Source: Stenotrophomonas acidaminiphila
GTDB lineage: Bacteria > Pseudomonadota > Gammaproteobacteria > Xanthomonadales > Xanthomonadaceae
NCBI RefSeq assembly: GCF_001431595.1
Contig: NZ_LDJO01000021.1
Coordinates: 1-64,000, forward strand
Direction of reading: 5' to 3'
Length of the DNA stretch: 64,000 nucleotides
Part shown: one piece after another, positions 26,569 to 40,210 of the stretch
Layout: every line of letters begins with the position of its first letter
How positions within the stretch are numbered: position 1 is the stretch's first letter
Position numbers and translations under genes: made by a program
The notes under the pieces: model-generated
What the model was told of the DNA's origin: nothing
Seen by the model: the letters and a program-made list of their open reading frames with translations, nothing else
Database searches by the model: none

Positions 26569-27251
26569 TCGGCCAGGTCCTGCGGCGAGATGTCGTCCAC
26601 CAGGCGGCCGTGGTCGAGGATCAGCACGCGCTTGCGCATGCGCTTGAGCAGCGGCAGGTCGTGGCTGACCACCAGCACGCTGGTGCCGCGGCCGGGCAGT
26701 TCGGCGAACAGGGCCATGATCTCCGCGGCGAGGGTCGGGTCGAGGTTGCCGGTCGGTTCGTCGGCCACCAGCAACCGGGGTTCGGCGACGATCGCGCGGG
26801 CGATGCCCACGCGCTGCTGCTCGCCGGCCGACAACTGCGTGGGCAGCGCCTTCTCGCGATGGCCCAGGCCCATCCGTTCGAGCACCGAGCGCACCCGCTT
26901 GCCGGTGTCGGCGCGCCGGTCGCCACGCAGGATCAGCGGCAACGCCACGTTCTCGCCGACGCTGCGGTCGATCAGCAGGCGGTGGTCCTGGTGGACCGCA
27001 CCGACCTCGCGGCGGTGCAGCGCCACCTTGCCGCCGCGCACCTTGAGCAGGTTGCGCTCGCCGAACAGCACGGCGCCACGGGTCGGGCGCTCGCTGAGGT
27101 GGATCAGTTTCAGCAGGGTGCTCTTGCCGGCACCGGAGTGGCCGGTGACGAACAGCATCTCGCCGGCCGCCACCTCGAAGCTGACGTCCACCAGCGCCTG
27201 GTGGCCGCCCGCATAGTGTTTGCTGACATTGTCGAAACGCAGGACGCTCAT
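26565..27251 (-). CDS. ftsE: cell division ATP-binding protein FtsE
   Basis: ABC ATPase of 228 aa forming the FtsEX complex at the division site. It has Walker A GHSGAGKST, signature LSAGEQQRVGIARA, Walker B LLVADEPTGNLD and switch His in VLVVSHD. The start at MSVLRFDNVSKHY (27251) aligns with the family; an extra 12 codons upstream are unlikely. It is the first gene of a run ftsE-ftsX-response regulator-ung with overlaps or tiny gaps. Confidence 0.96.
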   Translation of the reverse strand: MSVLRFDNVSKHYAGGHQALVDVSFEVAAGEMLFVTGHSGAGKSTLLKLIHLSERPTRGAVLFGERNLLKVRGGKVALHRREVGAVHQDHRLLIDRSVGENVALPLILRGDRRADTGKRVRSVLERMGLGHREKALPTQLSAGEQQRVGIARAIVAEPRLLVADEPTGNLDPTLAAEIMALFAELPGRGTSVLVVSHDLPLLKRMRKRVLILDHGRLVDDISPQDLAE

Positions 27252-27351
27252 GCCCCGATTATGCCGGAGCCGAAGCGCGGCGTGCATCGCGATGCCAGGG
27301 CCGCGAACGATGCGGGCCGACGACAGCGCCGGCCATGGGCCGGCGCATCGA

Positions 27352-29037
27352 TCAATCGCCCGACAGCATCCGCCGGATCTTGCGGCCCAGGCGGGTCAGG
27401 AACGAATCGCTGTCATTGCCGGACGCGCGCATCGGCGTGGCCGGTACCTGCACCGGCCCGTTGCCGGATGCAGCCGCGGGCGCGGCGACGGCGGCTTCAG
27501 CACCTTCGACCGGACGCCCATGGCGACGACGGCGGCGCTTGCGCGGCGCGCGCTCGCCTTCCACCGCGGCCTCCGGTGCGCCTTCGGCGCGTGGCGGACG
27601 CGGCGGACGCGGGGCCGCGGCCGGTTCGGCGGCGGCAACCACCTGCTCGCCCTCGACACGCGGCTTGCGCGGGCCACGCGGCTTGCGCTGGCCGTCGCGG
27701 CGTTCGCCACGGCCAGCGCCGGAGCGACCACCGCTGCGGCCGCCACCGCGGCGCTCTTCCTCCGCGGCACGGGCTTCGCGCGCCTCGCGGAAGATCGCAC
27801 CGACGCTTTCGTTCTCGTCGGCCTCGCCTTCGGCCGGCGCCGCGCGTTCCGGACGCGGCAGCGCGGTCATCAGCTCGGTGGTGACCGGCTCGACCGGGAT
27901 CTTCTGCTGGATATAGGCCTCGATGTCCGGCAGGCCCATCGCGTAGCGCTCGCAGGCGAAGCTGATCGCGTCGCCTTCCTCGCCCAGCCGCGCGGTGCGG
28001 CCGATGCGGTGCACGTAATCCTCGGCGTCGAACGGCAGGTCGTAGTTGTAGACGTACTTGACCCCGTCGATGTGCAGGCCGCGCGCGGCCACGTCGGTGG
28101 CCACGAGGATTTCCAGCTGGCCCTTCTGGAAGCGGTTGAGCAGGCTCTCGCGCTTCTTCTGCGGCACGTCGCCGGACAGCACGCCGACGCGGTAGCCGGC
28201 CTTCTCCAGCGAACGCGCCACGCGCTCGACGAACATCTTGGTGTTGACGAACACCATGGTGCGGGCGCCTTCGCTGCGCGAGAGCAGGCCCAGCAGCAGC
28301 GGCAGCTTCTCCTCGTCGGCCGGGAAGTAGATGCGCTGGCGCACGCGTTCGGCGGTGACGGTCTCGGTCTCCACCACCAGCTTCTGCGGCTCGTTCATGT
28401 GCTCGTAGGCCAGCTCCAGCACGCGATGGCTGAGGGTGGCCGAGAACAGCAGGGTCTGGCGGGTGGTGCGCTCGGGCATGCGCCGCAGCAGGAAGCGGAT
28501 GTCCTTGATGAAGCCCAGGTCGAACATGCGGTCGGCTTCGTCCAGCACGCAGATCTCGCAGGCATGCAGCGAGACCACCTTGTGCTGCTTGACGTAATCG
28601 ATCAGGCGGCCCGGGGTGGCGATGATCACGTCCACGCCCTTCTGCAGCAGCTCGCGCTGCTTGTCGTAGTCGACGCCACCGTAGACCAGGGCGAAACGCA
28701 GGCCCGAGTCGGAGGCGAACTTCATCGCGTCCTTGTGGATCTGGATGGCCAGCTCGCGGGTCGGCGCCAGGATCAGCGCGCGCGGATCCTCCGGCTTGCG
28801 GTCGGCCAGCGCCGGCCGGATCAGCAGCCGGTTGATGACCGCCACCAGGAACGCGAGCGTCTTGCCGGTGCCGGTCTGCGCCTGGCCGGCGACGTCGCCG
28901 CCAGGCAGGGCCACCGGCAGGGTCAATGCCTGGATCGGGGTACAGCGGGTGAATCCGGCTCCTTCCAACCCGGCCAACAGCGCCGGGTGCAGCTCGAAGG
29001 AGGAAAAGGTCACATCAGTCAGCGGTTTGTCGCTCAT
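27352..29037 (-). CDS. rhlB: ATP-dependent DEAD-box RNA helicase RhlB
   Basis: DEAD-box helicase of 561 aa associated in other gammaproteobacteria with the RNA degradosome. It has a Q motif near [13 protein letters not shown], motif I AQTGTGKT, motif [12 protein letters not shown], motif III SATLSHR, and motif [14 protein letters not shown]. The C-terminal 170 residues are a low-complexity Arg/Gly/Glu/Pro extension ([12 protein letters not shown] and RKRRRRRHG stretches), typical of Xanthomonadaceae RhlB and likely RNA-binding. The start [11 protein letters not shown] is chosen by family similarity. The frame is open upstream to 29214, but that part overlaps the trxA promoter. It is divergent from trxA. 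Confidence 0.95.
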   Translation of the reverse strand: MSDKPLTDVTFSSFELHPALLAGLEGAGFTRCTPIQALTLPVALPGGDVAGQAQTGTGKTLAFLVAVINRLLIRPALADRKPEDPRALILAPTRELAIQIHKDAMKFASDSGLRFALVYGGVDYDKQRELLQKGVDVIIATPGRLIDYVKQHKVVSLHACEICVLDEADRMFDLGFIKDIRFLLRRMPERTTRQTLLFSATLSHRVLELAYEHMNEPQKLVVETETVTAERVRQRIYFPADEEKLPLLLGLLSRSEGARTMVFVNTKMFVERVARSLEKAGYRVGVLSGDVPQKKRESLLNRFQKGQLEILVATDVAARGLHIDGVKYVYNYDLPFDAEDYVHRIGRTARLGEEGDAISFACERYAMGLPDIEAYIQQKIPVEPVTTELMTALPRPERAAPAEGEADENESVGAIFREAREARAAEEERRGGGRSGGRSGAGRGERRDGQRKPRGPRKPRVEGEQVVAAAEPAAAPRPPRPPRAEGAPEAAVEGERAPRKRRRRRHGRPVEGAEAAVAAPAAASGNGPVQVPATPMRASGNDSDSFLTRLGRKIRRMLSGD

Positions 29038-29234
29038 TATTTGGTCTTGGTAGTGCCAGCCGGCCAGGTTGGCCGGGCGGCTTGCATCGTATCGGGCACC
29101 GTCGCACACTGCGGCCCCTGCGCCGGGTCGCGCGACGCAAGGCCAAGCCTTTAGGTCCGCGCAATGCCCCAGTTTAGCGCAATGCGGCAGCCAACCCGGC
29201 ATGGGCCGTCGCATTGCCCCAGGAGACTCCTCAA

Positions 29235-29564
29235 GTGAGCGATAAGGTTCTACACGTCGGCGATGCCGATTTCGACGCCGCCGTGCTGCAGTCCGACACC
29301 CCGGTGCTGGTGGACTTCTGGGCCGAATGGTGCGGCCCCTGCAAGATGATCTCGCCGGTGCTGGACGAACTGGCCGACGCCTACGACGGCAAGCTGAAGA
29401 TCGCCAAGCTCAACGTCGACGACAACCGCGCGACCGCGGTCAAGTACCACGTGCGCTCGATCCCGATGCTGCTGCTGTTCAAGGATGGCCAGATCCAGGC
29501 CACCCAGATCGGCGCCGTCGGCAAGGGCCAGCTGAGCCAGATGATCGACAAGGCGCTGGCCTGA
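29235..29564 (+). CDS. trxA: thioredoxin
   Basis: Small redox protein of 109 aa with the classic active site [11 protein letters not shown] and cis-Pro in [12 protein letters not shown]. It reduces cytoplasmic protein disulfides with thioredoxin reductase. The start is most likely the GTG at 29235, which has an AGGAG Shine-Dalgarno sequence 8-9 nt upstream and gives the family-typical N-terminus [10 protein letters not shown]. An upstream ATG (29214) would precede this ribosome-binding site. The rhlB/trxA/rho arrangement is typical of xanthomonads. Confidence 0.97.
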   Translation: MSDKVLHVGDADFDAAVLQSDTPVLVDFWAEWCGPCKMISPVLDELADAYDGKLKIAKLNVDDNRATAVKYHVRSIPMLLLFKDGQIQATQIGAVGKGQLSQMIDKALA

Positions 29565-29572
29565 TCCCTCCC

Positions 29573-29594
29573 GCCGGCGGCCGTGGCCGCCGGC
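29573..29594 (+). other. stem-loop downstream of trxA
   Basis: GCCGGCGGC-CGTG-GCCGCCGGC forms a perfect 9-bp stem, 8 bp after the trxA stop. There is no T-tract, so it may be an RNA-processing/stability hairpin or a weak terminator. Confidence 0.45.
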
Positions 29595-29785
29595 TCCGGG
29601 CCAGCCTTACCGCGGCCCAACGGGCGTTTCCCGCCACCTTGCACCGCCGTGCGCGGCGGTGTTAGTGTCGCCGCATCCGGCAGCTTTGGCCTGCCGCACC
29701 CTCCGGCCGGGTTCTCGTCCGGATCATTCCCAACCAGTTCGCCGCCCTGTCAGGCGCTCGCACGTCAGCGAGAGGAATCAAGCAC

Positions 29786-31510
29786 TTGTCCGAGAACACT
29801 CCTTCCGAAACCGGGAGCGCCGACGCGCCCGTCGAGAAGCGCGTGCGCAAGCCGCGTGTCGCCAAGGCCGCCGAGGCCGCCGACAGCAGCAGCCCCGCTT
29901 CCGCCCCGGCCCAGTCCGCCCTGCCGCTGCCGGCCGGCGACGCTTCCCCCGCCCCGGCCGCTCCGGCCCCGGGCAACGAAGGCCAGGCGTCCGCGCCGGC
30001 CGGCAACCCGCACGGTGGCCAGGAAGGCGGCGAGCCGCGCGACGGCAACAACAACGCCCAGCGCCATGGCCAGCAGAACCCGCAGAATCAGCAAGGTCAG
30101 GGCCAGGGTCAGGGCAATCGCCGCGACCGCTTCCGCAACCGCCGTGAGCGCAACCGCGACCGCTTCCGCGACGACGGCCTGCCCGGCGACAACGGCAACG
30201 AGACCTTCGTGCCGCGCCCGCACCCGTCGGTGCCGGAGGGTTTTCCGGTCTATTCGCTGAGCGATCTGAAGAAGATGCCGGCGCACAAGCTGCTGGAGAT
30301 CGCCGAGCAGCTGCAGATCACCGACGGCGTGGCCCGCGCCCGCAAGCAGGACGTGATCTTCGCCCTGCTCAAGGTGCTGACCCGCCATGGCGAGGGCGTG
30401 GCCGCCGACGGCGTGCTGGAAATCCTGCCCGACGGCTTCGGCTTCCTGCGTGCGGCCGAGGCCAGCTACCTGGCCGGTCCCGACGACACCTACATCTCGC
30501 CCAGCCAGATCCGCCGCTTCAACCTGCGCACCGGCGACCACATCGCCGGCCGCATCCGCTTCCCGAAGGACGGCGAGCGCTACTTCGCGCTGAACATCGT
30601 CGACACCATCAACGGCGAGCCGATCGAAGCGTCGAAGAACAAGGTGCTGTTCGAGAACCTGACCCCGCTGTTCCCGCGCAAGCGCTTCACCCTGGAACGC
30701 GGCAACGGCTCCTCGGAAGACATCACCGGCCGCATCCTCGACCTGATGGCACCGCAGGGCAAGGGCCAGCGCGCGCTGATCGTCTCCCCGCCCAAGGCGG
30801 GCAAGACGATGATGATGCAGCAGATCGCCACGGCCATCACCACCAACCACCCGGAAGTGCACCTGATCGTGCTGCTGGTGGACGAGCGCCCGGAAGAAGT
30901 GACCGAGATGCAGCGCACCGTGCGCGGCGAAGTGGTCTCCTCGACCTTCGACGAGCCGGCCGCACGCCACGTGCAGGTGGCCGAAATGGTGATCGAGCGC
31001 GCCAAGCGCCTGGTCGAGCACAAGAAGGACGTGGTGATCCTGCTGGATTCGATCACCCGCCTGGCGCGTGCCTACAACAATGTCGTGCCCAGCTCCGGCA
31101 AGGTGCTGACCGGTGGCGTGGACGCCAATGCCCTGCACCGCCCGAAGCGCTTCTTCGGCGCCGCGCGCAACGTCGAGGAAGGCGGCTCGCTGACCATCAT
31201 CGCCACCGCGCTGGTCGAGACCGGCTCGAAGATGGACGAGGTGATCTACGAAGAGTTCAAGGGCACCGGCAACAGCGAAGTGCACCTGAACCGCCGCATC
31301 ACCGAGAAGCGCGTGTACCCGGCCATCGACATCAACCGTTCCGGCACCCGCCGCGAAGACCTGCTGATCGAGCCGGAGCTGCTGCAGAAGATCTGGATCC
31401 TGCGCAAGCTGCTGCACCCGATGGACGAAATCGCGGCGATGGAATTCCTGCTCGACAAGATGAAGAACACCAAGTCCAACGACGAGTTCTTCGGTTCGAT
31501 GAAGCGCTGA
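29786..31510 (+). CDS. rho: transcription termination factor Rho
   Basis: Hexameric RNA-dependent ATPase terminating transcription, 574 aa, about 150 residues longer than the E. coli protein. The extra N-terminal segment (about 1-150) is low-complexity: Ala/Pro-rich, then Gln/Asn/Gly, then Arg-rich. The canonical part begins near [19 protein letters not shown]. The RNA-binding cold-shock-like domain contains [15 protein letters not shown], and Walker A is [11 protein letters not shown]. The start codon is TTG (29786) preceded by GAGAGGAA. A strong bidirectional terminator lies 24 bp after the stop. The 221-bp gap upstream holds the leader, with no other gene. Confidence 0.97.
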   Translation: MSENTPSETGSADAPVEKRVRKPRVAKAAEAADSSSPASAPAQSALPLPAGDASPAPAAPAPGNEGQASAPAGNPHGGQEGGEPRDGNNNAQRHGQQNPQNQQGQGQGQGNRRDRFRNRRERNRDRFRDDGLPGDNGNETFVPRPHPSVPEGFPVYSLSDLKKMPAHKLLEIAEQLQITDGVARARKQDVIFALLKVLTRHGEGVAADGVLEILPDGFGFLRAAEASYLAGPDDTYISPSQIRRFNLRTGDHIAGRIRFPKDGERYFALNIVDTINGEPIEASKNKVLFENLTPLFPRKRFTLERGNGSSEDITGRILDLMAPQGKGQRALIVSPPKAGKTMMMQQIATAITTNHPEVHLIVLLVDERPEEVTEMQRTVRGEVVSSTFDEPAARHVQVAEMVIERAKRLVEHKKDVVILLDSITRLARAYNNVVPSSGKVLTGGVDANALHRPKRFFGAARNVEEGGSLTIIATALVETGSKMDEVIYEEFKGTGNSEVHLNRRITEKRVYPAIDINRSGTRREDLLIEPELLQKIWILRKLLHPMDEIAAMEFLLDKMKNTKSNDEFFGSMKR

Positions 31511-31534
31511 TTTCCCGCCGGAACCGCTGTAACG

Positions 31535-31562
31535 AAAAAGCCCCGCGAACGCGGGGCTTTTT
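31535..31562 (+). terminator. rho-independent terminator after rho (bidirectional)
   Basis: AAAAAGCCCCGC-GAAC-GCGGGGCTTTTT: a perfect GC stem flanked by A- and T-tracts, so it can serve both rho (+) and the convergent TonB-like gene (-). Confidence 0.93.
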
Positions 31563-31585
31563 CGTGGCTGGCGCAACCGGCGCGC

Positions 31586-32455
31586 TCAGCCCTCCAGCGG
31601 CGTCAGCAGCTTGGGCCCGCCGCCGCGGCCGGCCATGTAGACGCCACCGTCGGCCAGCGCGTCCGAACCGTTCTCCCAGTCCTCGTCGCTGATCCATGGC
31701 GCGCGTTCGCGCGGTCCGGGGATGTAGGCCTGCCACGTGCCGTACTCGTCCGGCAATGATCGGCCCTGGTCGACCATCGCATAGCGCACCGGCATGCGCA
31801 CGTTCCAGTGCTGCGCGTCCGCGTCCTCGCCTTCGACCGGTACACGGAACTCCCACTTGCGCGCCGCGGCCAGTGCATTGCCACCCAGCACCTGGCGGAA
31901 CCGGCGCATCTGGCCCTCGCTGGCCACCACGGTCATGTTGACCTGTTCCACGTACGCGTCCGCGACGCGGCCATCGCGCCCGACCTTGAGGACCAGGTAG
32001 ACATTGCCCTGCGCCCCCACCTCGTACATCGAGCGCGGGTAGCTTGGCGGCGTCATCTTCAAGGCGGTGACCGCGCTCCGGCTTTCCGGATCGTAGGCCT
32101 CGAAGGTGGCACTGCGGATGGCCACCTGGATGCTGCCGTCTTCCAGCTTCCTGCCGACCAGGCGCAGCATCAACGGCGAACGCGCGGCGACCGGCTTGCC
32201 GTCGCGGACCACCGGAACGAAGGCCCAGCCCATCACCGAGCTGCGCACGAAACGGGCCAGCTCCGCGCTCAGCCGGTCCTGCTGGTCCAGCCGCACCGCC
32301 TCCACGCTGCCATCGGGCGCGATATCGATCTGCCCGGACAGCTGCATGCCCATCTCGGCCTGCTTGCGCACCGCCCCCGGCCCGGCGGCCGACGCGGCAA
32401 CAGTCACCAACAGCAACGCAGCCAGCACGGCCCCGCGACGCAACGAATTCAGCAT
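31586..32455 (-). CDS. exported protein with a TonB C-terminal-like domain
   Basis: Protein of 289 aa with a signal peptide (about 1-23) and a middle region resembling the TonB C-terminal fold (PPSYPRSMYEVGAQGNVYLVLKVGRDG). It lacks the N-terminal transmembrane anchor and Pro-rich linker of true TonB, so it is probably a periplasmic TonB-like or energy-transducer-related protein. The start at 32455 has an AAGGAG ribosome-binding site. A frame open to 32992 overlaps aceK and is rejected. It lies 59 bp downstream of aceK. Function unknown. Confidence 0.82.
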   Translation of the reverse strand: MLNSLRRGAVLAALLLVTVAASAAGPGAVRKQAEMGMQLSGQIDIAPDGSVEAVRLDQQDRLSAELARFVRSSVMGWAFVPVVRDGKPVAARSPLMLRLVGRKLEDGSIQVAIRSATFEAYDPESRSAVTALKMTPPSYPRSMYEVGAQGNVYLVLKVGRDGRVADAYVEQVNMTVVASEGQMRRFRQVLGGNALAAARKWEFRVPVEGEDADAQHWNVRMPVRYAMVDQGRSLPDEYGTWQAYIPGPRERAPWISDEDWENGSDALADGGVYMAGRGGGPKLLTPLEG

Positions 32456-32514
32456 GACGCTCTCCTTGCCACTCCATGTCCAGGACGCGACTGTAGCGCC
32501 TCCGGCGGCGATGT

Positions 32515-34233
32515 TCACGCCAGCCGCAGTGCGCGTGGGTAGGGCGGGGTATCGGGGAATTCGCCGCGGGCGAAGGCGGCCTGCAGGCCGCGCCACCAGC
32601 GGGGGTCGAACAGGTCGCCGTGCGCCTCGCGCACCGCCTCCATCAGCGGACGCGGCAGGCCCATGAACAACGGGAAGCGCTCGGGGAACACGTCGTTGGG
32701 CGCGACATGGAACCACGGCTCCGCGGCCAGGGCTTCGGCGGCATCGCGCGGCTGCGGCCAGTCGCGGAACGTGCAGTCGCCGACCCGGCACAGTTCGTCG
32801 TAGTCGTAGAACACCACGCGGCCATGGCGCGAGACACCGAAGTTCTTCAGCAGCATGTCGCCGGGGAAGATGTCGTTGCGCGCCATGTCGGTGATGGCCT
32901 GCGCGTAGTCCAGCGCCGCCGCGCGCGCGGCCTGGGGGGTCTGTTCGCGCAGGTACAGGTTGAGCGGGCGGAACCGCCGCTGCACGTAACACAGCGATAT
33001 CACCAGGTCATCGCCTTCGACCCGCACGCTGCGCGCGCAGCTGTCCAGCAGCTCCTGGCGCAGCTCGGGGGCGAAGCGGGCCAGCGGAAAGCGCAGGTGG
33101 CGGTAGGGTTGCGCGTCCAGCAGCCGGCCGATGCGATCCAGGTTGAACACCAGCGCGTAACGGTCCTCCACGTCCTGGCGGCTGACCGTCTTGGGCCAGG
33201 CGAAGCGGTCGCGGATCAGCTTGAACACCAGCGGGTAACTGGGCAGGGTGAACACCGCCATCACCATGCCCGGGGTGCCTTCGGCCTGCACCAGCCGCTC
33301 GTCCGGGTGCTGCTGGAAATGGCGGAAGAAGGTGCGGTAGCGCTCGGTCTTGCCCTGCTTGGCGCGGCCGAGCACGGTGTAGATCTCGTCCACCGGCTTG
33401 CCCGGCAGCAGGCTGCGCAGGAACACCACCGCGTCGGCGACGGTGGGCAGGTCGGCCTGGAAATAGCTGCGCGACACGCCGAACAGGTGCGCAACGTCGC
33501 GGCGCCCGCTGAGCACTGCCTCGGCGCGCAGGCCATCGTCGCCGTCGTTGACCAGCGCGATCACGCAGGGTGAGAAGCGATGCTCGCCGAACACGCGCCC
33601 GACCAGGTAGGCGCGGCGTTCGCGGTAGAACACGGTGTCCAGCAGTTCGATGGCACGCACCGGGTTCGGGCCCCAGTGGGCGAGGTCATCGTGCAGGCGC
33701 ACGGCGATGGCCGCGGCGCAGCGCAGCCGGTGCCGGTAGGGCACGTCGAAGCGGTAGTCGGCCAGCATGCGCTCGAAAGCCTCGGCCGGGCGCGCCTCGG
33801 AAACGGTATAGACGTGCCGCGCCACCGGGTGGGTGATGGCGTCCGACGGCTCGATCTCGAGCGCCATGAATTCGATGGCATCATCCACCCCGCGGGTGGC
33901 GAACAGGCGCCGGGTCAGGGTGTTGTAGAAGGTCTTGTACAGTTCGCCGTCGATCAGCCCGGCGACCCGCGTGGCGAAGGCCGCGCGCACCTGCACCCAG
34001 GCCTCGCGGCCGGGCCGTCCGCCGGCGATGCCCTGCAGGCGCGCCATGCACTCGCCGATGCACAGGTCGTAGAGCGCGATGCGCTCGACCGCATCCTGGC
34101 GTGCCGCCACCCAGTCGCGCTGCTCGAAACGCCCGCGTGCGCGCCGGGTGATGGCGGCAAACCGGGCGTGGTAGTCCTCGAAGCCGTCGTGGATGCAGGC
34201 GGCGATGGCGTGGGCGGATTCGGTGGCAGGCAT
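32515..34233 (-). CDS. aceK: isocitrate dehydrogenase kinase/phosphatase
   Basis: Bifunctional enzyme of 572 aa that phosphorylates and dephosphorylates isocitrate dehydrogenase to steer carbon into the glyoxylate bypass. The N-terminal regulatory domain is helical. The kinase core includes [32 protein letters not shown] and the catalytic segment [15 protein letters not shown] followed by [11 protein letters not shown]. The start MPATES (34233) is chosen because the upstream 18 codons look non-coding; the ribosome-binding site is weak. It lies downstream of a monomeric-type icd with a terminator in between. AceK is best known to act on the dimeric enzyme. Confidence 0.95.
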   Translation of the reverse strand: MPATESAHAIAACIHDGFEDYHARFAAITRRARGRFEQRDWVAARQDAVERIALYDLCIGECMARLQGIAGGRPGREAWVQVRAAFATRVAGLIDGELYKTFYNTLTRRLFATRGVDDAIEFMALEIEPSDAITHPVARHVYTVSEARPAEAFERMLADYRFDVPYRHRLRCAAAIAVRLHDDLAHWGPNPVRAIELLDTVFYRERRAYLVGRVFGEHRFSPCVIALVNDGDDGLRAEAVLSGRRDVAHLFGVSRSYFQADLPTVADAVVFLRSLLPGKPVDEIYTVLGRAKQGKTERYRTFFRHFQQHPDERLVQAEGTPGMVMAVFTLPSYPLVFKLIRDRFAWPKTVSRQDVEDRYALVFNLDRIGRLLDAQPYRHLRFPLARFAPELRQELLDSCARSVRVEGDDLVISLCYVQRRFRPLNLYLREQTPQAARAAALDYAQAITDMARNDIFPGDMLLKNFGVSRHGRVVFYDYDELCRVGDCTFRDWPQPRDAAEALAAEPWFHVAPNDVFPERFPLFMGLPRPLMEAVREAHGDLFDPRWWRGLQAAFARGEFPDTPPYPRALRLA

Positions 34234-34323
34234 CGGCAGTGGAGGAGTCGGGGCGCCGGCCCCCACCCTACCGCACCGGACTGGCACGCGCCCTGGCGGC
34301 GTGGACGCGCGGGCGCGGGACGC

Positions 34324-34353
34324 AAAAAACCCGCATCGCCAGGGCGATGCGGG
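34324..34353 (-). terminator. rho-independent terminator of icd
   Basis: On the minus strand CCCGCATCGCC-CT-GGCGATGCGGG followed by six T residues, 30 bp after the icd stop. Confidence 0.92.
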
Positions 34354-34383
34354 TCCGGGGTCAAACCACCGCGGCGGGTGCGA

Positions 34384-37424
<3,041 letters not shown>

Positions 37425-37467
37425 GGGATGCTCCGGAATGTGGGAAAAGGCGCTGGGCCTGGTGGCC

Positions 37468-37767
37468 TCAACCCTGGCGCGGGGGAATCTTCAGGGTCTG
37501 CCCGGGAAAGATCTTGTCGGGGTCGGAAAGGACATCGCGGTTGGCCTCGAAGATCTGCTTCCAGGCATTGGCGTCGCCCAACAGGTGCTTGGCGATCCGG
37601 GAAAGACTGTCGCCCTTCTGCACCGTGTACTGTTGTTCGCCCGCGATCTGCGCGGTGGAATCCACCCGCGCGGTCACATCGGAAAAATCGGCCTTCGGCG
37701 CGACGGCGGCGGTGCTGTCCACGGTGGACGTCACATCCGAAAAATCGGCCTTTTTGTCATTGCTCAT
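37468..37767 (-). CDS. LysM-domain protein with N-terminal tandem repeat
   Basis: Protein of 99 aa with a single LysM peptidoglycan-binding domain at the C-terminus (YTVQKGDSLSRIAKHLLGD ... IFPGQTLKIP). The first 42 residues are two near-identical 18-residue units beginning KADFSDVT (K6 and K25, period 19). There is no signal peptide, as in YgaU-type cytoplasmic/periplasmic LysM proteins. It is 104 bp downstream of queF. Function unknown, possibly envelope stress. Confidence 0.88.
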   Translation of the reverse strand: MSNDKKADFSDVTSTVDSTAAVAPKADFSDVTARVDSTAQIAGEQQYTVQKGDSLSRIAKHLLGDANAWKQIFEANRDVLSDPDKIFPGQTLKIPPRQG

Positions 37768-37826
37768 CGGGTCGTTCCTCCTCGGCTGGCTGTCACCATT
37801 GCACCGGCCGCGTTAAGGAACCATCG

Positions 37827-37847
37827 CGCCGGCGTAAAGCCGGCGTA
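37827..37847. other. short hairpin between queF and the LysM gene
   Basis: CGCCGGC-GTAAA-GCCGGCG, a perfect 7-bp stem without T-tract, in the 104-bp gap after queF. Possible processing or pause hairpin. Confidence 0.35.
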
Positions 37848-37871
37848 TACCCACCGGGTACCCGGGCCGGA

Positions 37872-38684
37872 TTACTGGCGTGGGTCGCGGAACGGACGGT
37901 GCCCGGCGGCGAAGTCGGCGGTCGACCGGCGCGGGTTGATGTCCAGCCCGCCGCGGCGCGTGTAGCGCGCCTCCACGTCCAGCGAATGGCAACCGCAGTG
38001 GCGTACCAGGTCGAGGAAGATGCGCTCCACGCACTGTTCGTGGAACTCGGCGTGGTCGCGGTAGCTGGCCAGGTAGCGCAGCAGGCCGCCGCGATCGATG
38101 CGCGGGCCCGCGTAGCGGATGCTCACGCTGGCCCAGTCGGGCTGGCCGGTGACCGGGCAATTGGACTTGAGCAGGGCCGAGACCAGCGTCTCGGCGACCG
38201 CCTCGCCGCCATCGGCGTGCAGGAAGCCGGCCTGCGGCGGGCCATAGTGGTCGATGTCCAGCTCCAGGCCGTCGATGCTCTCGCCTTCGGCGTCGGCCAC
38301 CGGCGGCAGGCCGAACTCGACCGTGACCCCGGCCCCGGCGCAGGCGGACAGGTCGGCGGCGATGCGTGCGCGCACGTCGGCGGCGCTGGCGAAACGCGCC
38401 GCGTTGAGTGAGTTCAGGTAGAGCTTGAGCGACTTGGATTCGACCAGGTTGGGCGAGGCCGCAGGCACCCACAGCGTCGCGGTGGCCACGCACGGCTTGC
38501 CGCGCATGTCCAGCCAGCCCAGCTCATAGACATGCCAGCGGTCCTGGCCGACGAACGGCAGCGCGGCGGCGAGGCCGATCTCGGCGCGCGCGGTGGCCCG
38601 CGGGATCGGGAACAGCAGCCCCGGGTCGTACTGCGAGGGGTAGGCGACCTCGCGGCCGAGGCTGGAATCGTGGGGGTTATTCAT
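37872..38684 (-). CDS. queF: NADPH-dependent 7-cyano-7-deazaguanine reductase QueF
   Basis: Queuosine pathway enzyme of 270 aa reducing preQ0 to preQ1 with NADPH. It is the long (E. coli-type) form of two tandem T-fold domains. The QueF motif [11 protein letters not shown] lies at about 82-92, and the catalytic Cys176 and Asp183 lie in [12 protein letters not shown]. The C-terminal region contains [14 protein letters not shown] and the [20 protein letters not shown] stretch. The start is ATG 38684. No preQ1 riboswitch was recognised in the 209-bp gap upstream. Confidence 0.96.
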   Translation of the reverse strand: MNNPHDSSLGREVAYPSQYDPGLLFPIPRATARAEIGLAAALPFVGQDRWHVYELGWLDMRGKPCVATATLWVPAASPNLVESKSLKLYLNSLNAARFASAADVRARIAADLSACAGAGVTVEFGLPPVADAEGESIDGLELDIDHYGPPQAGFLHADGGEAVAETLVSALLKSNCPVTGQPDWASVSIRYAGPRIDRGGLLRYLASYRDHAEFHEQCVERIFLDLVRHCGCHSLDVEARYTRRGGLDINPRRSTADFAAGHRPFRDPRQ

Positions 38685-38893
38685 GCGCGGATTGTAGGAG
38701 TTGTCAGGTGAGCCGTGGCTGCACCGCCTGCCGCCGCCCCCTCACACGCCGGCGTCGGCGTCGGCGGGCCATGCCGCCCACCGGAACCTGGAGTGGCGGC
38801 CGCGGGCCGCCGTCAGTGACCGCCCGCCAGGACGGCGGCGCGGCGAGCCGGCCGCGCGCGCCGTCGAATAGCCCGGGCAAGGCCGGCCGGGGC

Positions 38894-40210
38894 TCAGCCG
38901 GCGCCGCCGTGCAGGTAGTCCAGCGACACCTGCAGCAGCGCGCGCAGCCCCACGTCCAGCGCCTTCTCGTCGAGCAGGAACTTCGGCGAGTGGTTGCTGG
39001 GCGCGGTGGCCGGGTCGATGCCGGCGCCGGTGGAGCCGACGAAGAAGAACATCGCCGGCACCTGCTGCGCATACAGCGAGAAGTCCTCCGAGCCCATCTG
39101 CAGCGGCGGCTCGTAGACGTTGTCCTTGCCGACCACCGCCTGCAGGCTGGGCAGCATGCGCGCGGTCAGCGCCGGGTCGTTGACCGTGGCCGGGTTGCCG
39201 TCCTTCTCGTAGATGTCGGTGGTGGCGGTGGCGCCGTGCGCGGCGGCGGTGTGCTCGGCGACGTTGCGCAGGTCGGCGAAGATCTGCCGGCGCATGTCCG
39301 GGTCGAAGGTGCGGATGGTGCCGACCATCTCCACCGCGTCGGGGATGATGTTGTAGCGGATGCCGCCCTTGATCGCGCCGAAGGTCAGAACCGCCGGCTG
39401 CCTGGACAGGTTGGCGCGGCGGCTGACGATGGTCTGCGCGGTCCCGATCAGGTCGGAGGCGGCGACGATCGGGTCGATGCCGTTCCATGGCGCCGAACCA
39501 TGGGTCTGGCGGCCGTTGACGGTGATGGAGAAGCGGTCGGAGGCGGCCATCAGCGGGCCGCCGCGCACGGCGATCTGCCCGGCCTGGACGCTGGAGAACA
39601 CATGCAGGCCGAACACCGCCTCCGGCTTGAAGTCCTTGAACAGCCCTTCCTTGAGCATCAGCTCGGCGCCGCCCTGCTCCGGCGGCGGCGCGCCCTCCTC
39701 GGCCGGCTGGAAGATCAGCATCACCTCGCCCGGCAGCTTGTCGCGCATCGCCATCAGCGCATCGGCCACGCCGAGCAGGGTGGCGGTGTGGGCGTCGTGG
39801 CCGCAGGCATGCATCACCCCGACCTTCTCGCCGCGGTACTCGGCGGTGGCGGTGGAGGCGAACGGCAGCCCGGTCTGCTCGGTCACCGGCAACGCGTCCA
39901 TGTCCGCGCGCAGGGCGATCTTCGGGCCCGGCAGGCCGCCCTTGATGACCGCCACCACGCCGTGCACGGCCACCCCGGTCTTCGGCTGCAGGCCCATCGC
40001 GCGCAGGCGCTCGGCGACCTTGGCGGCGGTGCGCGCCTCGCGGTTGGACAGCTCCGGATGCTGGTGGAAGTCGCGGCGCCACTCCACCACCTGGTGCTGC
40101 AGGCGCGCGGCGGCGGCCTCGACCTCCGGGCGCTGGGCGTCGGCGGCCAGCGCGGCCGCGGGGGCCAGGGCGCACGACAGCGCGGTCAACAGAACGGTCT
40201 TGCGGATCAT
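38894..40210 (-). CDS. M20-family metallo-amidohydrolase, exported
   Basis: Zinc aminoacylase/carboxypeptidase-like enzyme of 438 aa (M20D, IAA-amino-acid hydrolase/hippurate hydrolase type). A signal peptide (about 1-22, ALAAD) sends it to the periplasm. Family motifs are WRRDFHQHPELSNRE, ALRADMDALPV, MHACGHDAHTATLLGVA and QPAEEGAPPPEQGG, with the catalytic Glu. The start at 40210 is chosen because a GAGGA Shine-Dalgarno sequence sits inside the seven codons of the alternative upstream ATG (40231). The substrate is probably an N-acylated amino acid or short peptide. Confidence 0.93.
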   Translation of the reverse strand: MIRKTVLLTALSCALAPAAALAADAQRPEVEAAAARLQHQVVEWRRDFHQHPELSNREARTAAKVAERLRAMGLQPKTGVAVHGVVAVIKGGLPGPKIALRADMDALPVTEQTGLPFASTATAEYRGEKVGVMHACGHDAHTATLLGVADALMAMRDKLPGEVMLIFQPAEEGAPPPEQGGAELMLKEGLFKDFKPEAVFGLHVFSSVQAGQIAVRGGPLMAASDRFSITVNGRQTHGSAPWNGIDPIVAASDLIGTAQTIVSRRANLSRQPAVLTFGAIKGGIRYNIIPDAVEMVGTIRTFDPDMRRQIFADLRNVAEHTAAAHGATATTDIYEKDGNPATVNDPALTARMLPSLQAVVGKDNVYEPPLQMGSEDFSLYAQQVPAMFFFVGSTGAGIDPATAPSNHSPKFLLDEKALDVGLRALLQVSLDYLHGGAG

